A DNA stretch of 64,000 nucleotides from Citrobacter tructae (GTDB taxonomy: Bacteria; Pseudomonadota; Gammaproteobacteria; Enterobacterales; Enterobacteriaceae), in the NCBI RefSeq assembly GCF_004684345.1, contig NZ_CP038469.1:1-64000 (forward strand), read 5' to 3'. Shown here piece after piece: positions 52,549 to 61,623 of the stretch. The notes under the pieces were generated by a model. It had not been told where the DNA came from. It searched no databases and saw only the letters and a program-made list of their open reading frames with translations. Position 1 is the stretch's first letter. Each line of letters begins with the position of its first letter. The position numbers and the translations under genes were made by a program.

Positions 52549-54570
52549 ATGAGTAAACCGTTCAAACTGAATTCCGCTTTTAAACCCTCTGGCGATCAGC
52601 CTGAGGCGATTCGTCGCCTGGAAGAAGGGCTGGAGGATGGTCTGGCGCATCAGACGCTGCTGGGCGTAACGGGATCGGGGAAAACGTTCACCATTGCCAA
52701 CGTCATTGCGGACCTACAGCGCCCGACCATGGTGCTGGCACCCAACAAGACGCTGGCAGCCCAGTTGTACGGCGAGATGAAAGAGTTCTTCCCGGATAAC
52801 GCGGTAGAGTATTTTGTCTCCTACTACGACTATTACCAGCCGGAAGCGTACGTGCCGAGTTCTGACACGTTCATCGAGAAAGATGCGTCGGTCAACGAAC
52901 ACATTGAGCAGATGCGACTGTCGGCGACCAAGGCGCTGCTGGAGCGTCGGGATGTCATTGTGGTGGCCTCGGTTTCCGCGATCTATGGTCTGGGCGACCC
53001 GGACCTGTATCTGAAAATGATGCTACACCTGACGGTCGGCATGATTATTGATCAACGCGCGATTCTGCGTCGGCTGGCGGAACTGCAATATACCCGCAAC
53101 GATCAGGCGTTTCAGCGCGGTACTTTCCGCGTGCGCGGTGAGGTGATCGACATCTTCCCGGCAGAATCTGACGACATTGCGCTGCGCGTGGAGCTGTTTG
53201 ATGAGGAGGTGGAGCGTTTGTCGCTGTTTGACCCACTGACAGGTCAGGTTGAATCCAGTATTCCGCGTTTTACCATCTACCCTAAAACGCACTATGTCAC
53301 GCCGCGCGAACGCATTGTACAGGCGATGGAAGAAATTAAAGTCGAACTTGCAGATCGGCGTAAAAACCTGCTGGCTAACAATAAGTTACTGGAAGAACAG
53401 CGCTTAAGCCAGCGTACGCAGTTCGACCTGGAGATGATGAACGAGTTGGGTTACTGCTCGGGCATTGAAAACTATTCCCGCTATCTCTCCGGGCGCGGGC
53501 CTGGCGAACCGCCACCGACGCTGTTTGACTACCTGCCCGCCGATGGCCTGCTGGTGGTCGATGAATCCCACGTCACCATCCCGCAAATCGGCGGCATGTA
53601 TCGCGGCGACCGGGCGAGAAAAGAGACGCTGGTTGAGTACGGGTTCCGTCTACCGTCGGCGCTGGATAACCGCCCGCTGAAGTTTGAAGAGTTCGAAGCG
53701 CTGGCGCCGCAAACTATCTACGTTTCCGCCACGCCGGGCAACTATGAGCTGGAGAAATCCGGCGACGATGTGGTCGATCAGGTGGTACGACCGACCGGCC
53801 TGCTGGATCCGGTGATTGAAGTGCGTCCGGTGGCGACGCAGGTGGATGATTTACTTTCTGAAATTCGTATCCGCTCGGCGATCAATGAACGTGTGCTGGT
53901 GACGACGCTGACTAAGCGGATGGCGGAGGATCTCACGGAATATCTTGAAGAGCACGGCGAGCGGGTGCGCTACCTGCACTCGGACATCGACACCGTGGAG
54001 CGTATGGAAATCATTCGTGACCTGCGCCTGGGCGAGTTTGATGTGCTGGTCGGCATCAACCTGTTACGAGAAGGTCTGGACATGCCTGAGGTCTCGCTGG
54101 TGGCGATTCTCGACGCCGACAAAGAAGGGTTCCTGCGTTCTGAACGCTCGCTAATCCAGACCATTGGCCGTGCGGCACGTAACATTAACGGCAAAGCGAT
54201 TCTCTACGGCGATAAAATTACCGCATCGATGGCGAAGGCGATCAGCGAAACAGAACGCCGTCGCGAGAAGCAGCATCAGTACAACCAGGAGCATGGAATT
54301 ACCCCGCAGGGGCTGAACAAGAAGGTGGTCGACATTCTGGCGCTGGGTCAAAATATTGCCAAGACCAAAGCCAAGGGGCGAGGTAAGTCGCGTTCAGGTG
54401 CGAAGTCCGAGGTGGTCGAACTGGATATGACGCCGAAGGCGCTGCAGCAGAAAATCCATGAGCTGGAAGGGCAGATGATGAAACACGCGCAGAACCTGGA
54501 GTTTGAAGAGGCCGCGCAAATCCGCGACCAGCTACATCAGCTGCGCGAGCTGTTTATTGCGGCATCTTAA
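52549..54570 (+). CDS. uvrB: Excinuclease ABC subunit UvrB
   Basis: Damage-verification helicase-like subunit of nucleotide excision repair; it loads with UvrA and recruits UvrC. The 673-residue product has Walker A LGVTGSGKTFTIANV (about residues 39-46), the beta-hairpin region YYDYYQPEAYVPSSDTFIEK, motif DESHVTIPQ, helicase motif VI IGRAARNINGKAI and the C-terminal UVR domain (KIHELEGQMMKHAQNLEFEEAAQIRDQ). SOS controlled. Confidence 0.98.
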   Translation: MSKPFKLNSAFKPSGDQPEAIRRLEEGLEDGLAHQTLLGVTGSGKTFTIANVIADLQRPTMVLAPNKTLAAQLYGEMKEFFPDNAVEYFVSYYDYYQPEAYVPSSDTFIEKDASVNEHIEQMRLSATKALLERRDVIVVASVSAIYGLGDPDLYLKMMLHLTVGMIIDQRAILRRLAELQYTRNDQAFQRGTFRVRGEVIDIFPAESDDIALRVELFDEEVERLSLFDPLTGQVESSIPRFTIYPKTHYVTPRERIVQAMEEIKVELADRRKNLLANNKLLEEQRLSQRTQFDLEMMNELGYCSGIENYSRYLSGRGPGEPPPTLFDYLPADGLLVVDESHVTIPQIGGMYRGDRARKETLVEYGFRLPSALDNRPLKFEEFEALAPQTIYVSATPGNYELEKSGDDVVDQVVRPTGLLDPVIEVRPVATQVDDLLSEIRIRSAINERVLVTTLTKRMAEDLTEYLEEHGERVRYLHSDIDTVERMEIIRDLRLGEFDVLVGINLLREGLDMPEVSLVAILDADKEGFLRSERSLIQTIGRAARNINGKAILYGDKITASMAKAISETERRREKQHQYNQEHGITPQGLNKKVVDILALGQNIAKTKAKGRGKSRSGAKSEVVELDMTPKALQQKIHELEGQMMKHAQNLEFEEAAQIRDQLHQLRELFIAAS

Positions 54571-54576
54571 CTCGGG

Positions 54577-54608
54577 GCCGGATGACGGGGGCTACCCTGT
54601 TTTCCGGC
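54577..54608. repeat. REP-like palindrome between uvrB and ybhK
   Basis: GCCGGATGACGGGGG and CCCTGTTTTCCGGC form a bulged hairpin of the REP type between the convergent genes. Confidence 0.55.
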
Positions 54609-54622
54609 AATACCTAATGCAT

Positions 54623-55531
54623 TCAGCCCAAAGCCTGTACCGCTTTTTCCAGCGCGCTATGCAACAGCTGGCGGTCGTGGCGATACGGAATATCGCTGGC
54701 TTCCAGCACGTCCTGAATCACAATGCGGTTGCTAACGGTGGAAGCATCGACTTTCGGCCCGACAACCACCGCATCAATGACTTTTTTCCCGACGTACTGT
54801 TCAATGATGGTCAGCTTGTCGCTAAGCGTCAGGCTGGCGGCTGGCAGGCTTAATTCGCGCCCCAGATTGCCGATATACACCATCGGAGCCGATGTGCGTC
54901 GCAAGGCCTGCGCCATTTCGTCGAGTAGTAGGATCGGCATCAGGCTGGTGTAAAAACTGCCTGGCCCAATTAAAATCAAATCTGCTTCAGCGATAGCCTC
55001 TACCGCTTCGCGCGTGGTCGGCACTTTTGGTGACAGCATTAGCTCCTGAGGTGGGATGGTGAGCTGATCGATATTCACTTCTCCATACACCTCATGTCCC
55101 TGATCGTCGATAGCCATCAAATCGACCGGCAGCTCAGACATCGGAATTAAATGCGCGTCCACTTTAAGTAAGCTACGAATTAAATTAATCGCCTCCAGAG
55201 GCCGCACGCTCAGGTGATCCAACGCCTTTAACATCAGATTTCCGAGGTTATGCCCAGAAAGCTCGCCATTACCGCCAAAACGGTACTCAAACATCGCGGA
55301 TGCGACGCTGGGCTGAGTAATTAACTGGTTCAGACAGTTACGCATGTCTCCCCAAGCGATCCCGCCTTCGGAGCGGCGAATACGCCCAGTGGAACCGCCG
55401 TTATCGGTAGTGGTGACAATGCCTGTCAGGCGTGAACCTAAAGGAGAAAGTGAAGAGAGAACGCGTCCTAATCCATGCCCTCCGCCGAGAGCGACAACGC
55501 GATCCAGATCCGCCAGCGTGCGAGTACGCAT
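54623..55531 (-). CDS. ybhK: YvcK/YbhK, gluconeogenesis-factor family protein
   Basis: Cytoplasmic CofD/YvcK-like protein of 302 residues. Its Rossmann-like N-terminus is VVALGGGHGLGRVLSSLSPLG followed by TDNGGSTGRIRRSEGG, the UDP-sugar or nucleotide-binding region of the family. In Bacillus, YvcK supports growth on gluconeogenic carbon sources and cell shape; the role in enterics is unclear. I chose the ATG at 55531 (MRTRTLADLDRVVALGGG). It is divergent from moaA. Confidence 0.94.
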   Translation of the reverse strand: MRTRTLADLDRVVALGGGHGLGRVLSSLSPLGSRLTGIVTTTDNGGSTGRIRRSEGGIAWGDMRNCLNQLITQPSVASAMFEYRFGGNGELSGHNLGNLMLKALDHLSVRPLEAINLIRSLLKVDAHLIPMSELPVDLMAIDDQGHEVYGEVNIDQLTIPPQELMLSPKVPTTREAVEAIAEADLILIGPGSFYTSLMPILLLDEMAQALRRTSAPMVYIGNLGRELSLPAASLTLSDKLTIIEQYVGKKVIDAVVVGPKVDASTVSNRIVIQDVLEASDIPYRHDRQLLHSALEKAVQALG

Positions 55532-55664
55532 AGTTATTCCTGATATCAATTGATCGACGTTACAGTAGCGTAAATTGTGGGTTTTCAGCAATTAGCTAGC
55601 GGGCTTGCGAGAAAATAAATTTTTGCGATCTACCCCTTTCTGACAACATCCACCTGATAGCAAG

Positions 55665-55678
55665 ATGATGTATATCAA
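55665..55678. promoter_or_regulatory. FNR-like box upstream of moaABCDE
   Basis: ATGATGTATATCAA differs at one position from the FNR consensus TTGAT-N4-ATCAA. The moa operon is anaerobically activated by FNR in E. coli, so the site makes sense, but binding is inferred. Confidence 0.55.
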
Positions 55679-55819
55679 TGCAAAACTGTGGTTTTTGCTT
55701 ATTCTGTAGCGAAATTGCACGATCATGTCGCTATGTACAGGATTATATAGCGAAAGTGTAAATGGCAAAACTGCTATTTACACGCTAGTATCGGCATAAC
55801 CACAATAACACTCTAGCCA

Positions 55820-55915
55820 CTGCACCTGGGTCGAACGATACGGTGCTTTGGCCGTGACAAGGCTTAAACCAGATTGTCACCAGGGCGCAGGAAGAAATGA
55901 CTTCGCCTCCCGTAT
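55820..55915 (+). ncRNA. Moco (molybdenum cofactor) riboswitch leader
   Basis: The leader segment containing CTGGGTCGAACGATACGG, GCTTTGGCCGTGACAAGG, TTGTCACCAGGGCGCAGG and GAAATGACTTCGCC is nearly the same as the Moco RNA motif upstream of E. coli moaA. Complementary arms (GGCG/CGCC and CACC/GGTG types) support a multi-helix fold that covers the region up to the moaA ribosome-binding site. High molybdenum cofactor would reduce moaABCDE translation. Exact ends are approximate. Confidence 0.85.
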
Positions 55916-55929
55916 TTGGAAAGGTGTAC

Positions 55930-56919
55930 ATGGGCTCTCAACTTACCGATGCTTTCGCACGTAAGTTTTACTACTTACGTTTGTCGATTACCGATGTGTG
56001 TAACTTTCGTTGCACCTACTGCCTGCCGGATGGCTACAAGCCCGGTGGGGTCACCAATAACGGCTTTCTGACCGTTGATGAAATTCGCCGCGTCACGCGT
56101 GCGTTCGCCAGTCTGGGAACGGAAAAAGTGCGTCTGACCGGGGGCGAACCGTCATTGCGTCGCGACTTTACAGACATCATCGCCGCCGTGCGAGAAAATG
56201 ACACCATCCGGCAGATTGCGGTAACCACCAACGGCTATCGTCTGGCGCGGGATGCTGCCACTTGGCGTGATGCGGGACTTACGGCACTGAACGTCAGCGT
56301 TGATAGCCTTGATGCCCGTCAGTTTCACGCCATTACCGGGCAGGATAAATTTCAACAGGTGATGGCGGGCATTGATGCCGCCTTTGATGCCGGTTTTGAG
56401 AAAGTCAAAGTGAACACCGTGCTGATGCGCGATGTAAACCACCATCAGTTGGACACCTTTCTTGCCTGGATTCAGCCGCGTCCGATTCAGTTACGCTTTA
56501 TTGAATTGATGGAAACCGGCGAGGGCAGCTCTCTCTTCCGTAAACACCATATCTCCGGGCAGGTACTGCGCGATGAACTGCTACGTCGCGGCTGGATCCA
56601 CCAGTTACGCCAGCGTAGCGACGGTCCAGCGCAGGTTTTCTGTCATCCCGACTATGCGGGTGAAATCGGTCTGATCATGCCTTATGAGAAAGACTTCTGC
56701 GCCACCTGCAACCGTCTGCGCGTCTCTTCTGTCGGCAAACTGCATCTGTGTTTATTCGGTGACGGCGGGGTCAGCCTGCGCGATTTACTGGAAGATGATA
56801 CGCAGCAGCCTGCGCTGGAAGAGCGTATCTCAGCCGCGCTGCTGGAGAAAAAGCAGACTCATTTCCTGCACCAGAACAATACCGGTATTACGCAAAACTT
56901 ATCTTACATTGGCGGCTGA
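55930..56919 (+). CDS. moaA: GTP 3',8-cyclase MoaA
   Basis: Radical-SAM enzyme that turns GTP into 3',8-cyclo-GTP, the first step of molybdenum cofactor synthesis, with MoaC. The 329-residue product has the N-terminal 4Fe-4S motif CNFRCTYC (Cys24, Cys28, Cys31), the GGEPSLRRDF SAM region and a second C-terminal cluster CATCNRLRVSSVGKLHLC. I chose the ATG at 55930 (MGSQLTDAFARKFYYL), with GGAAAGG before it. Confidence 0.97.
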   Translation: MGSQLTDAFARKFYYLRLSITDVCNFRCTYCLPDGYKPGGVTNNGFLTVDEIRRVTRAFASLGTEKVRLTGGEPSLRRDFTDIIAAVRENDTIRQIAVTTNGYRLARDAATWRDAGLTALNVSVDSLDARQFHAITGQDKFQQVMAGIDAAFDAGFEKVKVNTVLMRDVNHHQLDTFLAWIQPRPIQLRFIELMETGEGSSLFRKHHISGQVLRDELLRRGWIHQLRQRSDGPAQVFCHPDYAGEIGLIMPYEKDFCATCNRLRVSSVGKLHLCLFGDGGVSLRDLLEDDTQQPALEERISAALLEKKQTHFLHQNNTGITQNLSYIGG

Positions 56920-56938
56920 TCGCTAAAAGGAGTTTTTC

Positions 56939-57451
56939 ATGAGTCAGGTAAGCGCTGAATTTATCCCGACACGCATTGCTATTCTTACCGTTTCCAGTCG
57001 TCGTGGCGAAGAGGACGATACCTCCGGCCATTATCTGCGCGACTCCGCGCTGGAGGCAGGTCATCAGGTGGTCGACAAGGCTATCGTTAAAGAGAACCGT
57101 TACACGATCCGCGCCCAGGTTTCTGCATGGATTGCCAGCGACGATGTGCAGGTGGTGCTGATTACCGGTGGCACAGGGTTGACCGACGGTGACCAGGTAC
57201 CGGAAGCGCTGCTGCCGCTGTTTGACCGCGAGGTCGAAGGTTTTGGCGAAGTGTTCCGTATGCTCTCATTTGAAGAGATTGGCACCGCGACGCTTCAATC
57301 CAGGGCGATTGCCGGGGTAGCGAATAAAACGCTGATTTTCGCCATGCCGGGGTCGACCAAAGCGTGTCGTACCGCTTGGGAAAATATCATTGCGCCGCAG
57401 CTTGATGCCCGTACGCGTCCGTGTAACTTTCACCCACATTTGAAGAAATAA
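56939..57451 (+). CDS. moaB: MoaB, molybdopterin adenylyltransferase-like protein
   Basis: A 170-residue member of the MoaB/Mog family with the molybdopterin-binding motif VVLITGGTGLTDGDQVPEAL and NKTLIFAMPGSTKAC. In E. coli MoaB is expressed with moa genes but is not essential because Mog does the adenylylation. It follows moaA by 19 bp and precedes moaC by two bases. Confidence 0.95.
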   Translation: MSQVSAEFIPTRIAILTVSSRRGEEDDTSGHYLRDSALEAGHQVVDKAIVKENRYTIRAQVSAWIASDDVQVVLITGGTGLTDGDQVPEALLPLFDREVEGFGEVFRMLSFEEIGTATLQSRAIAGVANKTLIFAMPGSTKACRTAWENIIAPQLDARTRPCNFHPHLKK

Positions 57452-57453
57452 GT

Positions 57454-57939
57454 ATGTCGCAACTGACTCATATAAACGCCGCTGGCGAAGCGCACATGGT
57501 GGATGTCTCCGCCAAAGCAGAAACCGTACGAGAGGCGCGCGCTGAAGCTTTCGTCACCATGCGCAGTGAAACGCTGGCGATGATTATCGATGGTAGCCAC
57601 CATAAAGGTGATGTTTTTGCCACGGCGCGTATTGCCGGTATCCAGGCCGCCAAACGCACCTGGGATCTTATCCCGCTGTGTCACCCACTGATGCTGAGCA
57701 AAGTGGAAGTCAATTTGCGCGCCGAGCCGGAACACAACCGCGTACGCATTGAATCGCTGTGTCGACTGACCGGCAAAACCGGCGTCGAAATGGAAGCGTT
57801 AACGGCGGCCTCGGTGGCGGCGCTGACCATCTACGATATGTGCAAAGCAGTACAAAAGGATATGGTGATTGGTCCGGTGCGCCTGCTGGCAAAAAGCGGC
57901 GGCAAATCGGGCGATTTTAAGGTGGATGCAGATGATTAA
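57454..57939 (+). CDS. moaC: Cyclic pyranopterin monophosphate synthase MoaC
   Basis: Converts 3',8-cyclo-GTP to cyclic pyranopterin monophosphate. The 161-residue product has THINAAGEAHMVDVSAKAETVREA at the N-terminus and the active-site segments IPLCHPLMLSKVEV and GVEMEALTAASVAALTIYDMCKA. Its 3' end overlaps moaD by eight bases. Confidence 0.97.
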   Translation: MSQLTHINAAGEAHMVDVSAKAETVREARAEAFVTMRSETLAMIIDGSHHKGDVFATARIAGIQAAKRTWDLIPLCHPLMLSKVEVNLRAEPEHNRVRIESLCRLTGKTGVEMEALTAASVAALTIYDMCKAVQKDMVIGPVRLLAKSGGKSGDFKVDADD

Positions 57940-58177
57940 GGTGCTTTTCTTTGCCCAGGTGCGAGAACTGGTGAATACAGATGCGTTAGAGGTAGTCGCC
58001 GATTTTCCGACGGTGGAAGCGCTGCGCCAGCATCTGGCAGCACAAAGCGATCGTTGGTCGCTGGCGCTGGAAGACGGCAAACTGTTGGCTGCCGTAAACC
58101 AGACGCTGGTGAGTTTTGACCATCCCCTCAATGCAGGTGATGAAGTGGCCTTCTTCCCACCGGTAACCGGAGGCTGA
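57932..58177 (+). CDS. moaD: Molybdopterin synthase sulfur-carrier subunit MoaD
   Basis: Ubiquitin-like 81-residue small subunit; its C-terminal Gly-Gly (FFPPVTGG) is thiocarboxylated by MoeB and donates sulfur to cPMP. I chose the ATG at 57932 (MIKVLFFAQVRELV), just inside the end of moaC. moaE follows after one base. Confidence 0.96.
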   Translation: MIKVLFFAQVRELVNTDALEVVADFPTVEALRQHLAAQSDRWSLALEDGKLLAAVNQTLVSFDHPLNAGDEVAFFPPVTGG

Positions 58178-58178
58178 T

Positions 58179-58631
58179 ATGGCTGAAACGAGAATTGTTG
58201 TTGGGCATGCGCCGTTCAGCGTTGGGGAGGAATATCCCTGGCTTGCCGAGCGCGATGAAGACGGCGCGGTGGTCACTTTTACCGGTAAAGTTCGTAATCA
58301 CAATCTCGGTGACAGCGTGCAGGCGTTGACGCTGGAGCATTACCCTGGCATGACCGAAAAAGCGCTGGCGGAAATCGTCGTTGAGGCGCGTGAGCGCTGG
58401 CCGCTGGGTCGCGTGACGGTGATTCACCGTATTGGTGAACTGTGGCCGGGCGATGAAATCGTCTTCGTTGGTGTGACCAGCGCACATCGCAGCAATGCCT
58501 TTGAGGCCGGGCAGTTCATTATGGATTACCTGAAAACGCGTGCACCGTTCTGGAAGCGCGAAGCTACGCCGGAGGGCGAACGTTGGGTCGACGCCCGCGA
58601 CAGCGATAAGCAGGCGGCAAAACGCTGGTAG
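58179..58631 (+). CDS. moaE: Molybdopterin synthase catalytic subunit MoaE
   Basis: Catalytic subunit that with MoaD converts cPMP to molybdopterin. The 150-residue product contains AVVTFTGKVRNHNLGDSVQALTLEHYPGM and the C-terminal catalytic region TRAPFWKREATPEGERWVDARDSD. It ends the moaABCDE operon and is followed by ybhL. Confidence 0.96.
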   Translation: MAETRIVVGHAPFSVGEEYPWLAERDEDGAVVTFTGKVRNHNLGDSVQALTLEHYPGMTEKALAEIVVEARERWPLGRVTVIHRIGELWPGDEIVFVGVTSAHRSNAFEAGQFIMDYLKTRAPFWKREATPEGERWVDARDSDKQAAKRW

Positions 58632-58675
58632 AGTAGTACACTTGTTTTAGGCTCATACTGATTCAGGAGATTGTC

Positions 58676-59380
58676 ATGGACCGATTCCCACGATCCGATT
58701 CTATTGTGCAGGCCCGTTCCGGCCTGCAAACCTATATGGCGCAGGTATACGGCTGGATGACCTGCGGGCTGTTGCTGACGGCGTTTATTGCCTGGTATGC
58801 GGCGAATACGCCAGCGGTGATGATGTTTGTCTTTTCCAGCAAAATCACCTTCTTTGGGCTGATCATCGCCCAGCTTGCGCTGGTGTTTGTCCTTTCCGGC
58901 ATGGTGCAAAAACTTAGCGCCGGCATGGCCACCACGCTATTTATGCTCTATTCGGCATTAACTGGGCTGACGCTGTCGAGCATCTTTATCGTCTATACCT
59001 ACTCGTCAATCGCCAGCACCTTTGTGGTTACAGGCGGGATGTTCGGTATCATGAGCCTGTACGGTTACACCACCAAACGCGATCTCAGTGGCTTCGGCAA
59101 TATGCTGTTTATGGCGTTGATCGGTATTGTACTGGCCTCGCTGGTTAACTTCTGGCTGAAGAGTGAAGCGCTGATGTGGGCAGTGACCTACATTGGGGTG
59201 ATAGTGTTTGTTGGCCTGACCGCCTATGACACGCAGAAGCTGAAAAATATCGGCGAGCAAATTGACCTGCGCGACAGTTCCAACCTGCGTAAATACGCGA
59301 TCCTAGGGGCGTTAACGCTGTATCTGGACTTCATTAACCTGTTCCTGATGCTGCTGCGTATTTTCGGTAATCGCCGCTAA
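58676..59380 (+). CDS. ybhL: YbhL, BAX-inhibitor-1/YccA-family membrane protein
   Basis: A 234-residue inner-membrane protein with about seven helices of the Bax inhibitor-1 (LFG/YbhL) family. The family signature AYDTQKLKNIGEQIDLRDSSNLRKYAILGALTLYLDFINLF is at the C-terminus. Family members act as calcium-leak channels; the role here is unknown. In E. coli the paralogue ybhM follows; here a REP palindrome and ybhN come next. Confidence 0.95.
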   Translation: MDRFPRSDSIVQARSGLQTYMAQVYGWMTCGLLLTAFIAWYAANTPAVMMFVFSSKITFFGLIIAQLALVFVLSGMVQKLSAGMATTLFMLYSALTGLTLSSIFIVYTYSSIASTFVVTGGMFGIMSLYGYTTKRDLSGFGNMLFMALIGIVLASLVNFWLKSEALMWAVTYIGVIVFVGLTAYDTQKLKNIGEQIDLRDSSNLRKYAILGALTLYLDFINLFLMLLRIFGNRR

Positions 59381-59389
59381 TAATCTGTT

Positions 59390-59417
59390 GCCGGATGGCG
59401 TAAGCCGCCATCCGGTG
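59390..59417. repeat. REP palindrome between ybhL and ybhN
   Basis: GCCGGATGGCG, TAA, and CGCCATCCGG form a REP hairpin in the gap between the convergent stops. Confidence 0.75.
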
Positions 59418-59419
59418 AA

Positions 59420-60382
59420 TTATTTCGCCATCGCCTTTTCGTTTTTTGCCCGCAGCTTTTTCGCCCGACTCTCCAGCAGAAGATAGCTCATTAACGCCAG
59501 CAGGAGCGGGATAAAATAATAGAGCATGCGATATGCAAGCAGGGCAGCGATGATCGTACCCTGCGAGATATTCTCTCCGGCCAGCAACGCCATAAATACT
59601 GCCTCCAGTACGCCGATCCCTGCCGGAATATGCACGATAACGCCGGCGATACTGCTCACCAGCAGCACGCCCAGCACGAAGAAATAGTTGATATTCTGAC
59701 CCAGCAACAGCCAGATAATCATCCCCATAACCATCCAATTAGTGCCGGAGATGGCCATTTGCGCGAGGGCAAATTTCCAGGAGGGCAGCACCAGTTTTTG
59801 CCCTTTAATCGTAAGATGGCGATGTTTGGCGAAGGTGCAACACCATAGGTACACAGCAATAACCAGCAGCAGCGACACGCCCAGAATGCGCAGAGTGCCC
59901 TCGTCGATGTACCAGTGCGCGGGCAGTTGAACGACGCCGAAGGTAAAAATAAATCCGCCCAGCAGAATATAGCCCAGCCAGTTGGTGGTAATGCTGAGTG
60001 AGAAAATGCGAGTGATCGTGCTGCCCGGTAATCCGAGACGGTAATAGAGTCGATAGCGCATACCAATGCCGCCCACCCAAGTGCTTAACGTCAGGTTAAA
60101 GGCATAACAGATAAACGACACCAGCATCACCTGGCGTTTTGCCAACTTATGTCCGCAGTAATAGCGCCCGAGCAAATCATAACAGCCATACAGCAGATAG
60201 CTGACGATCACCAGACCAATAGCGCTGAGCAGGACGAGCCGGTTGTAATCACGGATAACCGTCCAGACCTCTTCCCAGTTAACCTTGTAGGCATAAACCA
60301 CCAGCAGCACGATCACCGCGATAAAAAACAACCAGGTGAGGATCTTTTTTACCAGTCGCCAGCGCGGGGATGCTTTTGCCAT
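59420..60382 (-). CDS. ybhN: YbhN, LPG synthetase-like inner-membrane protein
   Basis: A 320-residue multi-helix membrane protein of the UPF0104/lysylphosphatidylglycerol-synthase-TM (MprF N-terminal-like) family. VGGIGMRYRLYYRLGLPG and IPAGIGVLEAVFMALL are the conserved loops. The substrate is unknown. It starts at the last base of clsB (shared base at 60382) in the ybhP-clsB-ybhN operon. Confidence 0.93.
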   Translation of the reverse strand: MAKASPRWRLVKKILTWLFFIAVIVLLVVYAYKVNWEEVWTVIRDYNRLVLLSAIGLVIVSYLLYGCYDLLGRYYCGHKLAKRQVMLVSFICYAFNLTLSTWVGGIGMRYRLYYRLGLPGSTITRIFSLSITTNWLGYILLGGFIFTFGVVQLPAHWYIDEGTLRILGVSLLLVIAVYLWCCTFAKHRHLTIKGQKLVLPSWKFALAQMAISGTNWMVMGMIIWLLLGQNINYFFVLGVLLVSSIAGVIVHIPAGIGVLEAVFMALLAGENISQGTIIAALLAYRMLYYFIPLLLALMSYLLLESRAKKLRAKNEKAMAK

Positions 60383-61623
60383 CAGGGTTTCCCTCCTGCA
60401 TCCTCAGTCTGAATACGGTTCTGCGTTTCCAGGGTTGGCTGCGCGGGCGGATCGACCTCGGTGAGGTGCGGTGTATGCGCCGGTAGCCAGCCGATCAGCG
60501 CCGGAAAGTGGCGTAAAAAGTGGAACGCCAGCACGCTTTTGGTCAGGTTCCACCAGGTGCGCCTGGGCAACATGGACTCATTCACCTGCTGACAATCCTC
60601 GGCAATAATAGGGTTCAGATTATCCCTCAGGACCTGGTTAAACGCGCGGTCATGAATAATGATGTTTGCCTCCAGATTGAGCGACAGGCTCAGCGGGTCG
60701 AGGTTGCTGGAGCCCACCGTTGCCCAGTGATCGTCCATTAGCGCAACTTTGCCGTGCAGGGGTTTGCGACGGTATTCATAAACCTGTACGCCGCCTTTCA
60801 CCAGATAGTTGTACAGCAGGCGAGCGCCGACTTTCACAATTGGCATATCCGGTTCTCCCTGCACTATCAGTTTTACCCGTACACCGCGCCTCGCCGCCTT
60901 GCGTAGTGCATGCAGAAGGCGATAACCGGGGAAGAAATAAGCATTGGCAATGATCACTTCGCGTTTGGCCTGGGTGAGCATTTTCAAATAATGGCGTTCA
61001 ATATCATCGCGATGTTCTTCGTTATCACGCCAGACAAACAGCGCCTGCGCTTCGCCGGGCTGGCGATTTTCGATTGCCCGATGATGACGTCGCCACCAGC
61101 GGCGCACGGCGCTTTGCCCCGGCAGGTTTTCTAGCACAAAGGTCAGGATGTCTACCACGATAGGACCTTCAATACGTACGGCATAATCCTGCTTGGCCTC
61201 CGGGCCGTAATCGGACATATGCTCTGCGGAATAGTTAATCCCGCCGACAAAAGCGACACGATCGTCAATCACTACAATTTTGCGGTGCATCCGGCGAAAA
61301 AGGTTGGTGCGCATGCCGAACAGACGCGGGCGCGGATCGTAATAGCGGAAAACCACACCGGCTGTGGTGAGTTCGTCAACAAAGCCATCGCTGAGGTCCG
61401 GTGACCCGTAGCCATCGAGTAGCACTTCGGCTTTGACACCACGCTGAGCTGCACTGAGTAGCGCCGCATGAAGTTGCTTTCCGACCTCGTCTTCAAACCA
61501 GATAAACGTCTCGAGGATGATTTTTTGCTGCGCTTGCTCAATGGCCTTAAAGACGGCGGGGTAGTACTGGTCGCCGTTTTCCAGTAGTTGAATTTGATTG
61601 CCTTCACGCCAGCCATATTTCAT
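60382..61623 (-). CDS. clsB: Cardiolipin synthase B
   Basis: Phospholipase-D-type enzyme that makes cardiolipin from phosphatidylglycerol and other phospholipids. The 413-residue product has two HKD catalytic motifs: HRKIVVIDDRVAFVGGIN (about residue 113) and HGKVALMDDHWATVGSSN (about 295). It has no long N-terminal membrane helix, as in E. coli ClsB. It overlaps ybhP by four bases. Confidence 0.96.
   Translation of the reverse strand: MKYGWREGNQIQLLENGDQYYPAVFKAIEQAQQKIILETFIWFEDEVGKQLHAALLSAAQRGVKAEVLLDGYGSPDLSDGFVDELTTAGVVFRYYDPRPRLFGMRTNLFRRMHRKIVVIDDRVAFVGGINYSAEHMSDYGPEAKQDYAVRIEGPIVVDILTFVLENLPGQSAVRRWWRRHHRAIENRQPGEAQALFVWRDNEEHRDDIERHYLKMLTQAKREVIIANAYFFPGYRLLHALRKAARRGVRVKLIVQGEPDMPIVKVGARLLYNYLVKGGVQVYEYRRKPLHGKVALMDDHWATVGSSNLDPLSLSLNLEANIIIHDRAFNQVLRDNLNPIIAEDCQQVNESMLPRRTWWNLTKSVLAFHFLRHFPALIGWLPAHTPHLTEVDPPAQPTLETQNRIQTEDAGGKP

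Larger units (their letters stand above)
55532..55929. other. ybhK/moaA divergent region with the moa leader
   Basis: This region holds the ybhK promoter, an FNR-like box (55665-55678) and the Moco riboswitch leader of moaA (about 55820-55915). No protein gene is supported; the short frame beginning at 55897 lies within the riboswitch and runs into moaA. Confidence 0.6.
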
